From the NCBI RefSeq assembly GCF_016907655.1, contig NZ_JAFBCL010000001.1:6668001-6732000 (forward strand): DNA of 64,000 bases. Reading direction: 5' to 3'. Origin of the DNA: Saccharothrix algeriensis. GTDB taxonomy: Bacteria > Actinomycetota > Actinomycetes > Mycobacteriales > Pseudonocardiaceae. This document shows, one piece after another, positions 50,931 through 58,911 of this stretch. The position numbers were made by a program, and so were the translations under genes. The notes beneath the pieces were generated by a model, which was not told the origin of the DNA, did no database searches, and saw only the letters and a program-made list of their open reading frames with translations. Every line of letters starts with the position of its first letter. Position 1 is the first letter of the stretch.

Positions 50931-51089
50931 GGAGTCGACCGGTCAACTACCTTGTCATTCGCAGTGTGGTGGAGTGGATGAAGGCTTTTTCGGCTACTAG
51001 TTGGAGATGACTGGTCAACTACTGGTTTATTGAGGTGATCTTAGGGTTACGGGTTGGCGGGTGTTGGTGTGAGACGACCGGTCAACTAA
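50931..51089 (+). repeat. Three direct copies of a 20-bp element in an AT-richer island
   Basis: GGAGTCGACCGGTCAACTAC (50931-50950), a 17/20 match at 51003-51022 and a third, looser copy at 51070-51089 start 72 and 67 bp apart. The core GACYGGTCAACTA is constant, and an inverted copy at 51102 pairs with the last one. The island around 50930-51120 has clearly lower GC than its surroundings. A palindrome ACTCCATAGTGGAGT sits just before the first copy. Confidence 0.75.
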
Positions 51090-51119
51090 TGGGGAGGTGG
51101 GTTAGTTGACCGGTCGTCT
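51072..51119. terminator. Bidirectional terminator between crtU and the Rieske gene
   Basis: An 18-bp perfect stem (AGACGACCGGTCAACTAA with its complement at 51102-51119) and a 12-nt loop lie between the convergent crtU and Rieske genes. It is built from the island's repeated element. Confidence 0.75.
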
Positions 51120-51160
51120 TGAAGGGGTGGGGCGGAGTTGATCAATGGTGTGAGTGCTGG

Positions 51161-52138
51161 TCAGGTTGGTAGGCGGCCGGTGCTGCGCAGGGCGTAGCGG
51201 CGTTCGGCGTAGGCCAGGTCGTCGCGCCAGAGGCGGGCCGCCGCCCAGCGCATCAGCGGGCGCAGTGCCGGTGCGGCGGGGCGGGCCAGGGCGAAGCCGC
51301 GGCGTGCCGAGTGCGCGATGGTCGCTTCGATCACCGCCGTCCGGGCCGCGCCGTCCCGACCGGGCGACAGGGGCGTGGCATGTGTCTCGACCACGCTGCC
51401 CTCGCCTTCGCCGGACACGATGTGCATCACGACGGTGCGGGGTTCGGGGCAGGTGAAGGCCGCTAGGACCGGCACGCCGACCCGACCCGCCAACCGGAAC
51501 GTCACCTCCACCAGGAACCGGTCGTCCGCCTCCGACGCCGCGTCCACCACCCGCAGGTTCGCGAACGAGTACGGGTGGAACCAGGCGCCGTGCCACGGGT
51601 CCAGCCGGTTGGCCACCACGTCGTCCGGCTCGCACCGGCCGATCACCGTCATCACCGCGTCGACCGACCCCTGCGGCGGCCGTTCCGGCAGCACCGGCTC
51701 CAGCAGCGGCTCCTCACCGCCGACGTCGTCGAGCCGCACCCACGCCAGCACGCCGTCGTCATGAGCCGGGTACGGGCTCCACGCGCCGAACTTCCGGCCG
51801 TCCAGCGCCAACCCGTGCCACCGGCACACCAACCGCCCGTCGTGCACCGCGCCGTCGCACAGCGGCGCGCCCAGGTGCGGGCACTCGCCCGCGCCCGCCC
51901 GCAGCCGGCCTCCCCGGTCGCGCCACAGCACGACCTCCCGCCCGGCGACGGTCCGCCCGAACGGCGCGTCGGCCTTGACCTCCCGGCTCCCGGCCACCAC
52001 GAACCAGTTCCCCGAAGGTTTGGCCTGCGCCCGTTTCAGCGCGGCCTCGATCAGCGCGGGCTTCGCGTCCCGCCACGTCGGCTCCTGCTCGGGCCAGGGG
52101 CGGCTGCGGAACAACCGCAGCGGAATGCGTTCTGACAT
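51161..52138 (-). CDS. Rieske [2Fe-2S] protein (DUF5914-like) of the carotenoid locus
   Basis: A 325-residue protein. The Rieske ligands are in CPHLGAPL and CRWHGLAL (about residues 105-130). The C-terminal part (about 160-310) is a helix-grip-like domain (DVVANRLDPWHGAWFHPYSF, VEVTFRLAGRVGVPV) with a His that may belong to a mononuclear iron site; a full 2-His-1-Asp triad is not certain. Rieske proteins of this kind commonly adjoin crt genes in actinobacteria and may oxidise the carotenoid, but no activity is established that I know of. The gene lies downstream of crtB on the same strand, separated by a 362-bp repeat-bearing spacer. Confidence 0.75.
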   Translation of the reverse strand: MSERIPLRLFRSRPWPEQEPTWRDAKPALIEAALKRAQAKPSGNWFVVAGSREVKADAPFGRTVAGREVVLWRDRGGRLRAGAGECPHLGAPLCDGAVHDGRLVCRWHGLALDGRKFGAWSPYPAHDDGVLAWVRLDDVGGEEPLLEPVLPERPPQGSVDAVMTVIGRCEPDDVVANRLDPWHGAWFHPYSFANLRVVDAASEADDRFLVEVTFRLAGRVGVPVLAAFTCPEPRTVVMHIVSGEGEGSVVETHATPLSPGRDGAARTAVIEATIAHSARRGFALARPAAPALRPLMRWAAARLWRDDLAYAERRYALRSTGRLPT

Positions 52139-52193
52139 CCAGCCTCCACTTCGGACGGTTCCGGTGCTCCGGACGGGGGCGGACCGGCCGGGG

Positions 52194-52312
52194 CACCGCC
52201 GACCTGCCGGCGCTGCTGACCCGCCGGCACCGCCGACCTGCCGGCGCTGCTGACCTGCCGGCGCTGCTGACCTGCCGGCACCACCGACCTGCCGGCACCG
52301 CCGACCAGTCGG
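52194..52312. repeat. 17-bp minisatellite, seven copies, upstream of the Rieske gene
   Basis: Seven units of exactly 17 bp alternate between CACCGCCGACCTGCCGG and CGCTGCTGACCTGCCGG forms. They are followed by shorter direct repeats (GCACGGTGGTTG twice, GGTCGACCGGCACG twice) up to about 52400. The unit differs in sequence from the array at 50574 but has the same length. The 52139-52500 spacer holds nothing else I can name. Confidence 0.9.
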
Positions 52313-52500
52313 CACGCACGGTGGTTGATGCGCACGGTGGTTGGTGCGCATTGCGGTCGACCGGCACGCCCGGCGGTCGACCGGCACGGGGAGCCGACCT
52401 CACCGGGAACGACGCGCCCAGGGATCGGCCGAAGCGGCGATCGGCCGGCACCGGGAAACCGGTGCCGGGAACCAGGTGCGGGGGGAGCCGGCACGGCGGG

Positions 52501-53433
52501 TCAGCCCGCGGCGGCCAGGGCTGCTCGGGCGAACGCCGGCAGCGCCACCGCGAGCCGCCCGCGCCGGGACACCACGACCCGGCGCGACACGATGTCGTAG
52601 TCGGCCTGCTCGATCAGGTCCAGGATCCGCCCGTACAGCCGGAACGCGGTGTCCACGCACGGCCGCGACCGGCGCGCGAGCATCCCCACCCCCGGCTCGG
52701 CCTCCCGGTACACCGCCCGCGTGCGCGCCACCTGGTGCGCCAGCGCCCGCCGGATGCGCGGATCGGTGCGGCCCGACCGGCGCGCCCACATCAGCAGCTC
52801 CCGGTCCACGCCGAACGCCGCCAGCTCGTCGGCGGGCAGGTACACGCGGCCCCGGTCGAGGTCTTCCCCCACGTCGCGCAGGAAGTTCGTCAGCTGGAAC
52901 GCCACGCCCAGCGCCGCGGCGGCCGGCTCGGCCTCCTCCTGGGGGACGCAGGTGCCCAGCACCGGCAGGACCTGGAGCCCGATGACGGCCGCGGACCCGT
53001 GCACGTACCGGGACAGCGCCGCGTAGTCCGCGTAGTCGGTGACGGTCAGGTCCATCCGCATGGACGCCATGAAGTCGTGGAAGTGGCGGTGCGGGATGCC
53101 GTAGCGGCGGGCGGTGTCCACGACGGCCGCCACCACCGGGTGCGGGCCGGAGCCGGTCGCCAGGCCCTCGGCCAGCGCCGCGTCGAGCCGGGCCAGCTCG
53201 GCGGCGCGCTCGTCCGGCGTCCGGCCGTCGTGCACCTCGTCCACGATGTCGTCGACCCAGCGGGCGAACCCGTAGAGCGCGTGGACCGCCGGCCGCCGGC
53301 CGGGGCTCAGCAGCCGGGTGGCGAGGTAGTAGGTTCGGCCGTGCACGGCGTTGAGCGCGCGGCACCGCTGGTACGCCGCCCGCAGCGCGGGGTCCGTGAT
53401 CGCGGCGGCGTCGAGTTCGCGGTCGACCGACAT
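52501..53433 (-). CDS. crtB: Phytoene synthase CrtB
   Basis: A 310-residue squalene/phytoene synthase. The first Asp-rich motif is in FARWVDDIVDEV, the second in NFLRDVGEDLDRGRVYLP, and YYLATRLLSPGRRPAVHALY is typical. It condenses two GGPP to phytoene, the first committed step of C40 carotenoids. The start ATG 53433 (MSVDRELD) has GGAAGGA upstream and fits the family better than a longer frame to 53514. It is divergent from crtE across 138 bp with a 21-bp palindrome. Confidence 0.93.
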   Translation of the reverse strand: MSVDRELDAAAITDPALRAAYQRCRALNAVHGRTYYLATRLLSPGRRPAVHALYGFARWVDDIVDEVHDGRTPDERAAELARLDAALAEGLATGSGPHPVVAAVVDTARRYGIPHRHFHDFMASMRMDLTVTDYADYAALSRYVHGSAAVIGLQVLPVLGTCVPQEEAEPAAAALGVAFQLTNFLRDVGEDLDRGRVYLPADELAAFGVDRELLMWARRSGRTDPRIRRALAHQVARTRAVYREAEPGVGMLARRSRPCVDTAFRLYGRILDLIEQADYDIVSRRVVVSRRGRLAVALPAFARAALAAAG

Positions 53434-53514
53434 CGGGTTCGAGTCCTTCCCGGGGAGCACGGGACCAACGCTATGTCCGCGCGAGACGTCCCGCACAACG
53501 GGTGCGCTCGTCAT

Positions 53515-53535
53515 GCAGCGCGCCGGGCGCGCTGC
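53515..53535. promoter_or_regulatory. 21-bp near-perfect palindrome in the crtB/crtE divergent promoter
   Basis: GCAGCGCGCC, one base, GGCGCGCTGC: 10-bp perfect arms, 36 bp before the crtE start. It is a candidate operator for co-regulation of crtB and crtE, for instance by a light- or redox-responsive regulator, none of which is encoded nearby. Confidence 0.45.
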
Positions 53536-53571
53536 TTAGCTCATGCCTGACGCGGACGGTGAGGAGACGGC

Positions 53572-54666
53572 ATGTCGCTGGCGAGTGCGATCGACCCGTG
53601 TGAGCAATCCCCGGTCGACGACGCGCTGCCCCGGCTCCTGCGCGAGGGGCTGGAGGCGTTCCTGCGCCACCGGCCGCACGCCGAGCCCGCCGCCGACCTC
53701 GTCGCCGAGCTGTCCGCCCTGGTGCTGTCCGGCGGGAAGCGGCTGCGCCCGACGTTCGCCTGGTGGGGCTGGCGCGCCGCCGGCGGCGAGTCGCGCGGCC
53801 CGCGGGCCGAGGCGGTGCTGCGCGCGCTGATCGCCCTGGAGCTGCTGCAAGCCTGCGCCCTGGTGCACGACGACGTCATGGACCGCTCGGCCACCCGCCG
53901 GGGGCGCGCCACCGCGCACCGCACGTTCGCCACCCGCCACGCGGCCGGCCGGTGGGCGGGCGACGCGGAGCACTACGGCGACTGCGCGGCCGTCCTGGTC
54001 GGCGACCTGGCGCTGGCCTGGGCGGACGACGCGCTGGTCACCGCCGGGCTGCCGGCCGACGCGCTGGTCCGGGCGTGGCAGCCGTGGCAGGCGATGCGCA
54101 CCGAGATGATCGCCGGTCAGCACCTGGACCTGCTGGCGGGCGCGCGGCGGGAGGAGTCGCTGGAGCGGGCGCTGCGCGTGGCGCGGCTGAAGACGGCCTC
54201 CTACACCGTGCAGCGCCCGCTGCACCTGGGCGCCGCGCTGGCCAATGCCGCGCCCGAGGTCACCGGGGCGCTGTGCGCGTTCGGCCGGGACGTCGGGGTG
54301 GCCTACCAGCTGCGCGACGACCTGCTGGGCGTGTTCGGCGACGAGGAGGTCACCGGCAAGCCGGTCGGGGACGACCTGCGCGAGGGCAAGCGGACGCCGT
54401 TGATGGCCGTCGCCCTGGAACTGGCGCGCGCGGCCGACCGGCCCGAGGCGGTCCGGGAGCTGCGCCGCTGCCTGGACGGCGGCGAGGTCGACGCCGATGC
54501 GGTGCGGGAGCTGCTGCACGACCTCGGCGCGGTGGCGGCGGTGGAGCGGCGCATCGCCGTGCTGACGGCCCGGGGGCTGCGGGCGCTCACCCGCGTGCCG
54601 CTCGACCCGACCGCCCGCGGGCGGTTGATCGGGCTGGCCGACCGGGCCACCGCGCGGAAGCGCTGA
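53572..54666 (+). CDS. crtE: Geranylgeranyl diphosphate synthase CrtE
   Basis: A 364-residue trans-isoprenyl diphosphate synthase. The first Asp-rich motif is LVHDDVMDRSATRRG, the second QLRDDLLGVFGD, with GGKRLRP near residue 45. It makes C20 GGPP for CrtB. ATG 53572 has GAGGAG 5 nt upstream. The gene is divergent from crtB, so it heads the opposite transcript; no crtI follows it, which is unusual for actinomycete crt clusters. Confidence 0.93.
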   Translation: MSLASAIDPCEQSPVDDALPRLLREGLEAFLRHRPHAEPAADLVAELSALVLSGGKRLRPTFAWWGWRAAGGESRGPRAEAVLRALIALELLQACALVHDDVMDRSATRRGRATAHRTFATRHAAGRWAGDAEHYGDCAAVLVGDLALAWADDALVTAGLPADALVRAWQPWQAMRTEMIAGQHLDLLAGARREESLERALRVARLKTASYTVQRPLHLGAALANAAPEVTGALCAFGRDVGVAYQLRDDLLGVFGDEEVTGKPVGDDLREGKRTPLMAVALELARAADRPEAVRELRRCLDGGEVDADAVRELLHDLGAVAAVERRIAVLTARGLRALTRVPLDPTARGRLIGLADRATARKR

Positions 54667-55031
54667 CGCGCCGCCTCCGCCGGCCGGCCCACCGCGCGCC
54701 ACGCGGCGACGCAGCGCCTGCCTTGCCCCGCTGCGCCTCGTTGCGCCGCGCCCTGCCGACTGCGCTGTGCTGCACCGTCCGAGAAAAGATCACCGGCGCC
54801 TATTTCGCCGATCAGTGGAATTACACCACCTGATCGGGTGAACATTAGGCCGTTGTCGCACTTCAACGCGCGAGTGATGATGGAAGCGGCCGTTATTCCC
54901 TTGAATCATTACTCCGTTGTGTCACCATTAGTCCGTTCGAGCAGCCGGGGGGCTGCGGGAAGTGACTCGGTGAAGTCGACCGGGTCGTTCTTCCGAACCG
55001 GACAAATCCACTGGGGGAGAAGAGATCACTC
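54667..55031. promoter_or_regulatory. Intergenic leader of the peptide-CHAT unit with three ATTA-CCGTT repeats
   Basis: The 365-bp spacer holds no gene. Three copies of ATTASKCCGTT occur at 54844-54854, 54908-54918 and 54927-54937; the last two are 19 bp apart, close to two helical turns. They lie in a less GC-rich stretch some 100-190 bp before the peptide start and look like regulator sites. Confidence 0.4.
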
Positions 55032-55217
55032 ATGGCCACCGTCAAGAAGGAACTCCTGCGCAAGCCCGTCGCGCGCAGCGCGAGCGCTCCGGCCGCGCCG
55101 GAGGCCCAGCCGGAAGAGCACGCTGAGCAGCACGGGCAGGAGCACTCGCACGAGGGCGACGAGCTGTCGCCGCTGTGCTCGGGCAACGGGTGCGTCCAGA
55201 CGCCGCCCGACCACTGA
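55032..55217 (+). CDS. 61-residue His/Glu-rich peptide with C-terminal CSGNGC motif
   Basis: I do not recognise this family. The peptide has a basic N-terminal stretch (VKKELLRKPVARSAS), an Ala/Pro/Glu section, a His-rich acidic region (residues 30-41, five His) and the end DELSPLCSGNGCVQTPPDH with Cys49 and Cys54. There is no hydrophobic core for a Sec signal. GGGGGAGA lies 11 nt before ATG 55032. A TPR-CHAT protease gene follows after 83 bp. The leader-like N-terminus with a short Cys-bearing end resembles a precursor peptide, so it may be a protease substrate or RiPP-like precursor. A metal-binding role of the His/Cys residues is an alternative. Both are inference. Confidence 0.6.
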   Translation: MATVKKELLRKPVARSASAPAAPEAQPEEHAEQHGQEHSHEGDELSPLCSGNGCVQTPPDH

Positions 55218-55234
55218 TCCTCTCGCGGAAGGCG

Positions 55235-55268
55235 GAGCCCGTCGACCGGGACCCGGGTCGGCGGGCTC
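55235..55268 (+). terminator. Attenuator-like hairpin between the peptide and CHAT genes
   Basis: A 14-bp stem with one mismatch (55235-55248 with 55255-55268) and a 6-nt loop starts 18 bp after the peptide stop and ends 33 bp before the CHAT start. Partial termination would give more peptide than protease. Confidence 0.5.
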
Positions 55269-55300
55269 TGGCCGCTCCACTTCTGTGCTGTCATGGACCG

Positions 55301-57922
55301 GTGCCAGTGATCGCCGCGCACGGCGACGCCGCGGTCGTCCGGGAGGCGCGTCGGCTGCACCGCGGCGGGGTCGACGCCTCGTGCTCCGGGCGGCACCGCG
55401 AGGCGGTGCGGCTGCTGGAGCGCGGCCGGCGGCTGGTCGAGGCGGTCGACCCCGTCGACCCGGAGGTCCGGGCCGAGTGGCGGATCACCCGCATCCGGCT
55501 GTCGTCCACGCTGGCGGTGCTGCTGGCGGAGTCCGCCGGCCCGGCCGCGGGCCTGGCCGGGCTGGCCGCGGTGCGGCTGCTGGTCGAGGAGGTGGCGGAC
55601 CCGCTGGTGCGGGCGGAGCTGCGCGGGAGCGTCGACCACAACCGGGGCCTGCTGCTGCTCAACGCGGGCCTGATCGAGGACGGCGTGGCCGCCCTGGACT
55701 CCGCGCTGGACGGCGAGGAGCGCCGGCTCGCGGGCGGCGAACCCGGACCGCGGCTGGTCGAGCCGGTCGTCAAGACCCTGTGGAGCAGGGGCACCGCGCA
55801 CACCAGGCTCGGGTCGGTCGCCGCGGCCCGGCAGGACCTGACCAGGGCCGTGGCGCTGGCGACCGAGCACGGCCTGTGGACCAGGGCGGCCGACGTGAGC
55901 CACGCCCTGGGGCGCCTGGACCTGCGCGTCGGCGACGTCCCGGCGGCCCTGCGGCGCTACGAGAGCAGCGAGCGCTCCTACCGCGCGCAGGGCCTGCCGG
56001 TGCCGGCGCTGCTGGGCCTGCACCGGGCGCAGGCGCTGCTGGCCGCCGGGCTCGCCGAGGAGGCGGGCCACCAGCTCGACCTGGTGCTGCCCGGGATGCG
56101 CGCCGAGCACAGCGTCACCCGCGACCTCGCCGACGTGGAGCTGTGCCGGGCGGTGGCCGCTCACCTGACCGGGGACGGGGAGCTGGCCCGCGCCATGGCG
56201 ACCTGCGCCCGGCGGCGGATGCGCCGGTGGGGCTGCGCCACCTGCGTGGCCAACGCGACGCTGCTGGGGCTGCGCGTCGACGCGGAGGCGGCGCTGCGGT
56301 CGGACCGGGCGACCCGGTCGCTGCCCCGGCGCGCGGCCCGGTTCGCCGACGCGCTGCCCGTGCCCCGGCTGGCGGAGCAGGCCGCGCTCGCGCGCCTGCT
56401 GGCGGCGCGGCTGGAGCTGCGGCGGGGTGACCCGCAGGAGGCCGAGCGCCTGCTCGCCCGGGTGCCCCGGCCGGGGCGGCTGGCCCCCGTCGACCACCGG
56501 ATGCTGCGCCGCCTGTGCCGGGCGGAGCTGGCCGTCGCGCGCGGGCGGCGCGGCGCGGCGCTGGCCGAGATCAGGGCCGGCCTGACCGAGCTGGACCACG
56601 TGCGCGACCGGATGGGCGGGCTGGACCTGCTGTCGGGGACGGCGCTGCACGGCCGGGAGCTGGCCGAGCTGGCGGTCCGCCTGGTGCTCGGCGGCGGTGA
56701 CGCGCGCCGGCTGTTCGCCTGGCTGGAGCGGACGCGGGCGCAGCTGTACCGCTACGAGCCGCTGGTCCGCGCCGGGAACCCCGAACTGGCCGAGCGGATC
56801 GCCGAGGTGCGCAGCCTCACCCAGTCGATCCACCAGGCCGAGCACGACGGCCACCCGACCGCCGCGCTGCGCGCCCGGCGCGCCGAACGCCTCCGCGAGG
56901 CCAACCGGCTCGGCTGGCACAGCGGCCGGTGGGGCAGGCCGCGCCCGGTCGCCGCCCTGGCCGAGGTGGCGGCGCGGCTGGGCGACCGCGCCCTGGTCAG
57001 CTTCGCGTCCTCGGCGGACTCGCTGGTGGCGGTCGTCGTGGTCGGCTCCCGGGTCCGGCTGGCGCGGCTCGGGTCGGCCGGGCGCGCCGCGGAGAGCGCC
57101 CGGGTGCTCAACGCCGACCTCGACGCCCTGGCGCCGGACCACCTGCCCGACGCGCCGGCCCGGGTGGTGGCGGTGTCGGCCCGCCGGCAGGCGGACCGCC
57201 TCGACGGGCAGCTGATCGGGCCGCTGGCCGGGCTGGTCGGCGACCGGGAGCTGGTGGTCGTGCCGACCGGCGCGCTGTACGCGGTGCCGTGGGGCGTGCT
57301 GCCGGCGCTGCGGGGGCGGCCCGTGGCCGTGGCTCCCTCCGCGACCGCGTGGCTGGCCGCGGACCGCGCCGAGCGCCGGTCGACCGGCCGGACCGTGCTG
57401 GTGCGCGGTCCCGGCCTGCCCGCCGCGGTCGGCGAGGTCGACGGGCTGGGCGCGCACCACGCCTCCGCCGCGCTGCTGTGCGGGGAGCGGGCCACCGTGT
57501 CGGCCGTGCTCGGGGCGTTGGAGGGCGCCGAGATCGCGCACTTCGCCGCGCACGGCGTCCACGAGCCGGAGAACGCCCTGTTCTCCCGCCTGGAACTCGA
57601 CGACGGCCCGCTGTACGCGCACGAGCTGGCCGGGGTGGCCGACCCGCCCCGGCAGGTCGTGCTGGCGTCCTGCGAGCTGGCGCTCAACCGCATCCGCTCC
57701 GGCGACGAGCCCCTCGGGTTCGCCAGCGCGCTGCTGGCGAGCGGCTCGCGGGTGGTGGTCGCGCCGCTGAGCCGGGTCGGTGACCAGGCGTGCGCCGCGA
57801 CGATGGACGACTACCACCGCGGCCTGGCCGCCGGCGCGCAGCCCGCCGCGGCGCTGGCGGACGCGGTCGCCGCCGACCCGCTGCGCCGCCCGTTCGTCTG
57901 CCTCGGCAGCGGGCGGGTGTGA
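55301..57922 (+). CDS. TPR-CHAT domain protease
   Basis: An 873-residue protein. Residues 1 to about 500 are helical repeats of TPR type (GRHREAVRLLERGRRLVEAV, GSVAAARQDLTRAVALATEH). The C-terminal CHAT domain (about 570-870) is a caspase-like fold with the catalytic His in HFAAHGVHEPENAL (His751) and Cys in VLASCELALN (Cys791). Both catalytic residues are kept, so proteolysis is expected. In other CHAT systems the TPR part senses or binds a partner and gates the protease. The start is uncertain: GTG 55301 or 55307, neither with a good RBS. The preceding 61-residue peptide gene on the same strand is the obvious candidate substrate or activator. Confidence 0.83.
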   Translation: MPVIAAHGDAAVVREARRLHRGGVDASCSGRHREAVRLLERGRRLVEAVDPVDPEVRAEWRITRIRLSSTLAVLLAESAGPAAGLAGLAAVRLLVEEVADPLVRAELRGSVDHNRGLLLLNAGLIEDGVAALDSALDGEERRLAGGEPGPRLVEPVVKTLWSRGTAHTRLGSVAAARQDLTRAVALATEHGLWTRAADVSHALGRLDLRVGDVPAALRRYESSERSYRAQGLPVPALLGLHRAQALLAAGLAEEAGHQLDLVLPGMRAEHSVTRDLADVELCRAVAAHLTGDGELARAMATCARRRMRRWGCATCVANATLLGLRVDAEAALRSDRATRSLPRRAARFADALPVPRLAEQAALARLLAARLELRRGDPQEAERLLARVPRPGRLAPVDHRMLRRLCRAELAVARGRRGAALAEIRAGLTELDHVRDRMGGLDLLSGTALHGRELAELAVRLVLGGGDARRLFAWLERTRAQLYRYEPLVRAGNPELAERIAEVRSLTQSIHQAEHDGHPTAALRARRAERLREANRLGWHSGRWGRPRPVAALAEVAARLGDRALVSFASSADSLVAVVVVGSRVRLARLGSAGRAAESARVLNADLDALAPDHLPDAPARVVAVSARRQADRLDGQLIGPLAGLVGDRELVVVPTGALYAVPWGVLPALRGRPVAVAPSATAWLAADRAERRSTGRTVLVRGPGLPAAVGEVDGLGAHHASAALLCGERATVSAVLGALEGAEIAHFAAHGVHEPENALFSRLELDDGPLYAHELAGVADPPRQVVLASCELALNRIRSGDEPLGFASALLASGSRVVVAPLSRVGDQACAATMDDYHRGLAAGAQPAAALADAVAADPLRRPFVCLGSGRV

Positions 57923-58137
57923 CGGCGTCGTGCCCGTTTCACACCGGAGTGGCTCTGGAACGGGTTAACGCCGTCGCGGTACGTCGATGGATTGGCCATT
58001 CGGATTTCTTTGCGACACCACATCGTCGGGTTCAGCCGCCCGTCGGTGGGGGCTTCCGCGAATGGGGAATCCGGGCGGTCGCGGCGGGTAATCCACGGCC
58101 TGGTGCAACACCCGACCCAGGATGAGTGGAGACCATG

Positions 58138-58485
58138 ATGACGAACAAGCACAAGGCGTTCCTCGCGGTGATCGCGCTCGGTTCGGTCCTCGGCGGCGGC
58201 GTCGCCTCGGCCGACGCGCCGCCGCAGGACCCGGCGGGCAAGTCCTACGAGTGCTCGGCGCTGGCCAGCGCCTCCTCCGACCAGGGGCAGTCCGCCCTGG
58301 CCGCCGAGGGCCTGGACCCCGCCCAGGTCACCGGGCCGGTCGGCCTGATGTGCGGCGCCGGGCAGCGGGCCGCGCAGGACGGGTTCGAGGCCAAGCTGGC
58401 CGGCATCGAGGGCATCGCCTACACCTGCACCAAGGCGGAGGAGAAGAAGCTGGGGATCGTCGTCTTCAGCGAGTGCAAGGCGTGA
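58138..58485 (+). CDS. Small secreted protein with four cysteines
   Basis: A 115-residue protein with a Sec signal (TNKHKAFLAVIALGSVLGGG, cleavage near ASA-DA at about 27) and a mature part of about 90 residues. Cys in SYECSAL, GLMCGAG, AYTCTKA and FSECKA could form two disulfides. ATG 58138 has GGAGA 5 nt before; ATG 58135 is a close alternative. I do not recognise the family; the form resembles small secreted actinobacterial proteins of unknown role. It lies 215 bp downstream of the CHAT gene on the same strand and may have its own promoter. Confidence 0.75.
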   Translation: MTNKHKAFLAVIALGSVLGGGVASADAPPQDPAGKSYECSALASASSDQGQSALAAEGLDPAQVTGPVGLMCGAGQRAAQDGFEAKLAGIEGIAYTCTKAEEKKLGIVVFSECKA

Positions 58486-58804
58486 GCGCACGCCGTTGAG
58501 GGCGCCCCTCGGGGGCTCGCCCGACCGGCGGCCGGCCGTTCTTCGCGCAACGGCCGGCCGCCGGTCGGCGTGAACGGGCGCGGGGCAGCGGGAATCGGTC
58601 GCGGCGTGTCACCGGATGGGGCGATCGGCGCGCTTCCCGGTTTTTCCCGGGATCGGCGCGGAATCCTCGGGGCGGATCGCCCGACCCGGCGACCGGGGTC
58701 ACCGCCGACGTGGTCGAGCCGGTGGGGGCGCCCGCCGGGACCGCGTTGTCGGAGCCGTTCCGGGGTCGGCCCCCGGAGCCGGGGCGGTCCGCGATCGCGG
58801 GGTG
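58486..58804. other. Non-coding spacer downstream of the secreted four-Cys gene
   Basis: No gene is visible on either strand. It includes an inverted repeat around 58540-58570 (GGCCGGCCG-rich) that may terminate the upstream gene, and ends in the strong hairpin at 58805. Confidence 0.5.
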
Positions 58805-58870
58805 ACGACGAGCCCGGCCCGACACGACCGTCCATTGAGGACAGTCGTGTCGGACCGGGCTCGCCGTCGT
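58805..58870. terminator. Long imperfect hairpin before the MOSC gene
   Basis: A stem of about 24 bp with one mismatch and a 2-nt bulge joins ACGACGAGCCCGGCCCGACA and the following ACGAC with the complementary run ending at 58870; the loop is about 14 nt. It lies 41 bp before the MOSC start, so it may be an upstream terminator or a leader structure. Confidence 0.55.
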
Positions 58871-58911
58871 CCGGGTGGGTGCCCGCGATCGGCGCCGGCT
58901 AGGGTGAGCCC

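Noticed and set aside
50589..50981. Coding frame over the 17-bp repeats
   Set aside because: Reads as Trp/Arg/Gly repeats in more than one frame, has no RBS and overlaps the AT-richer island.
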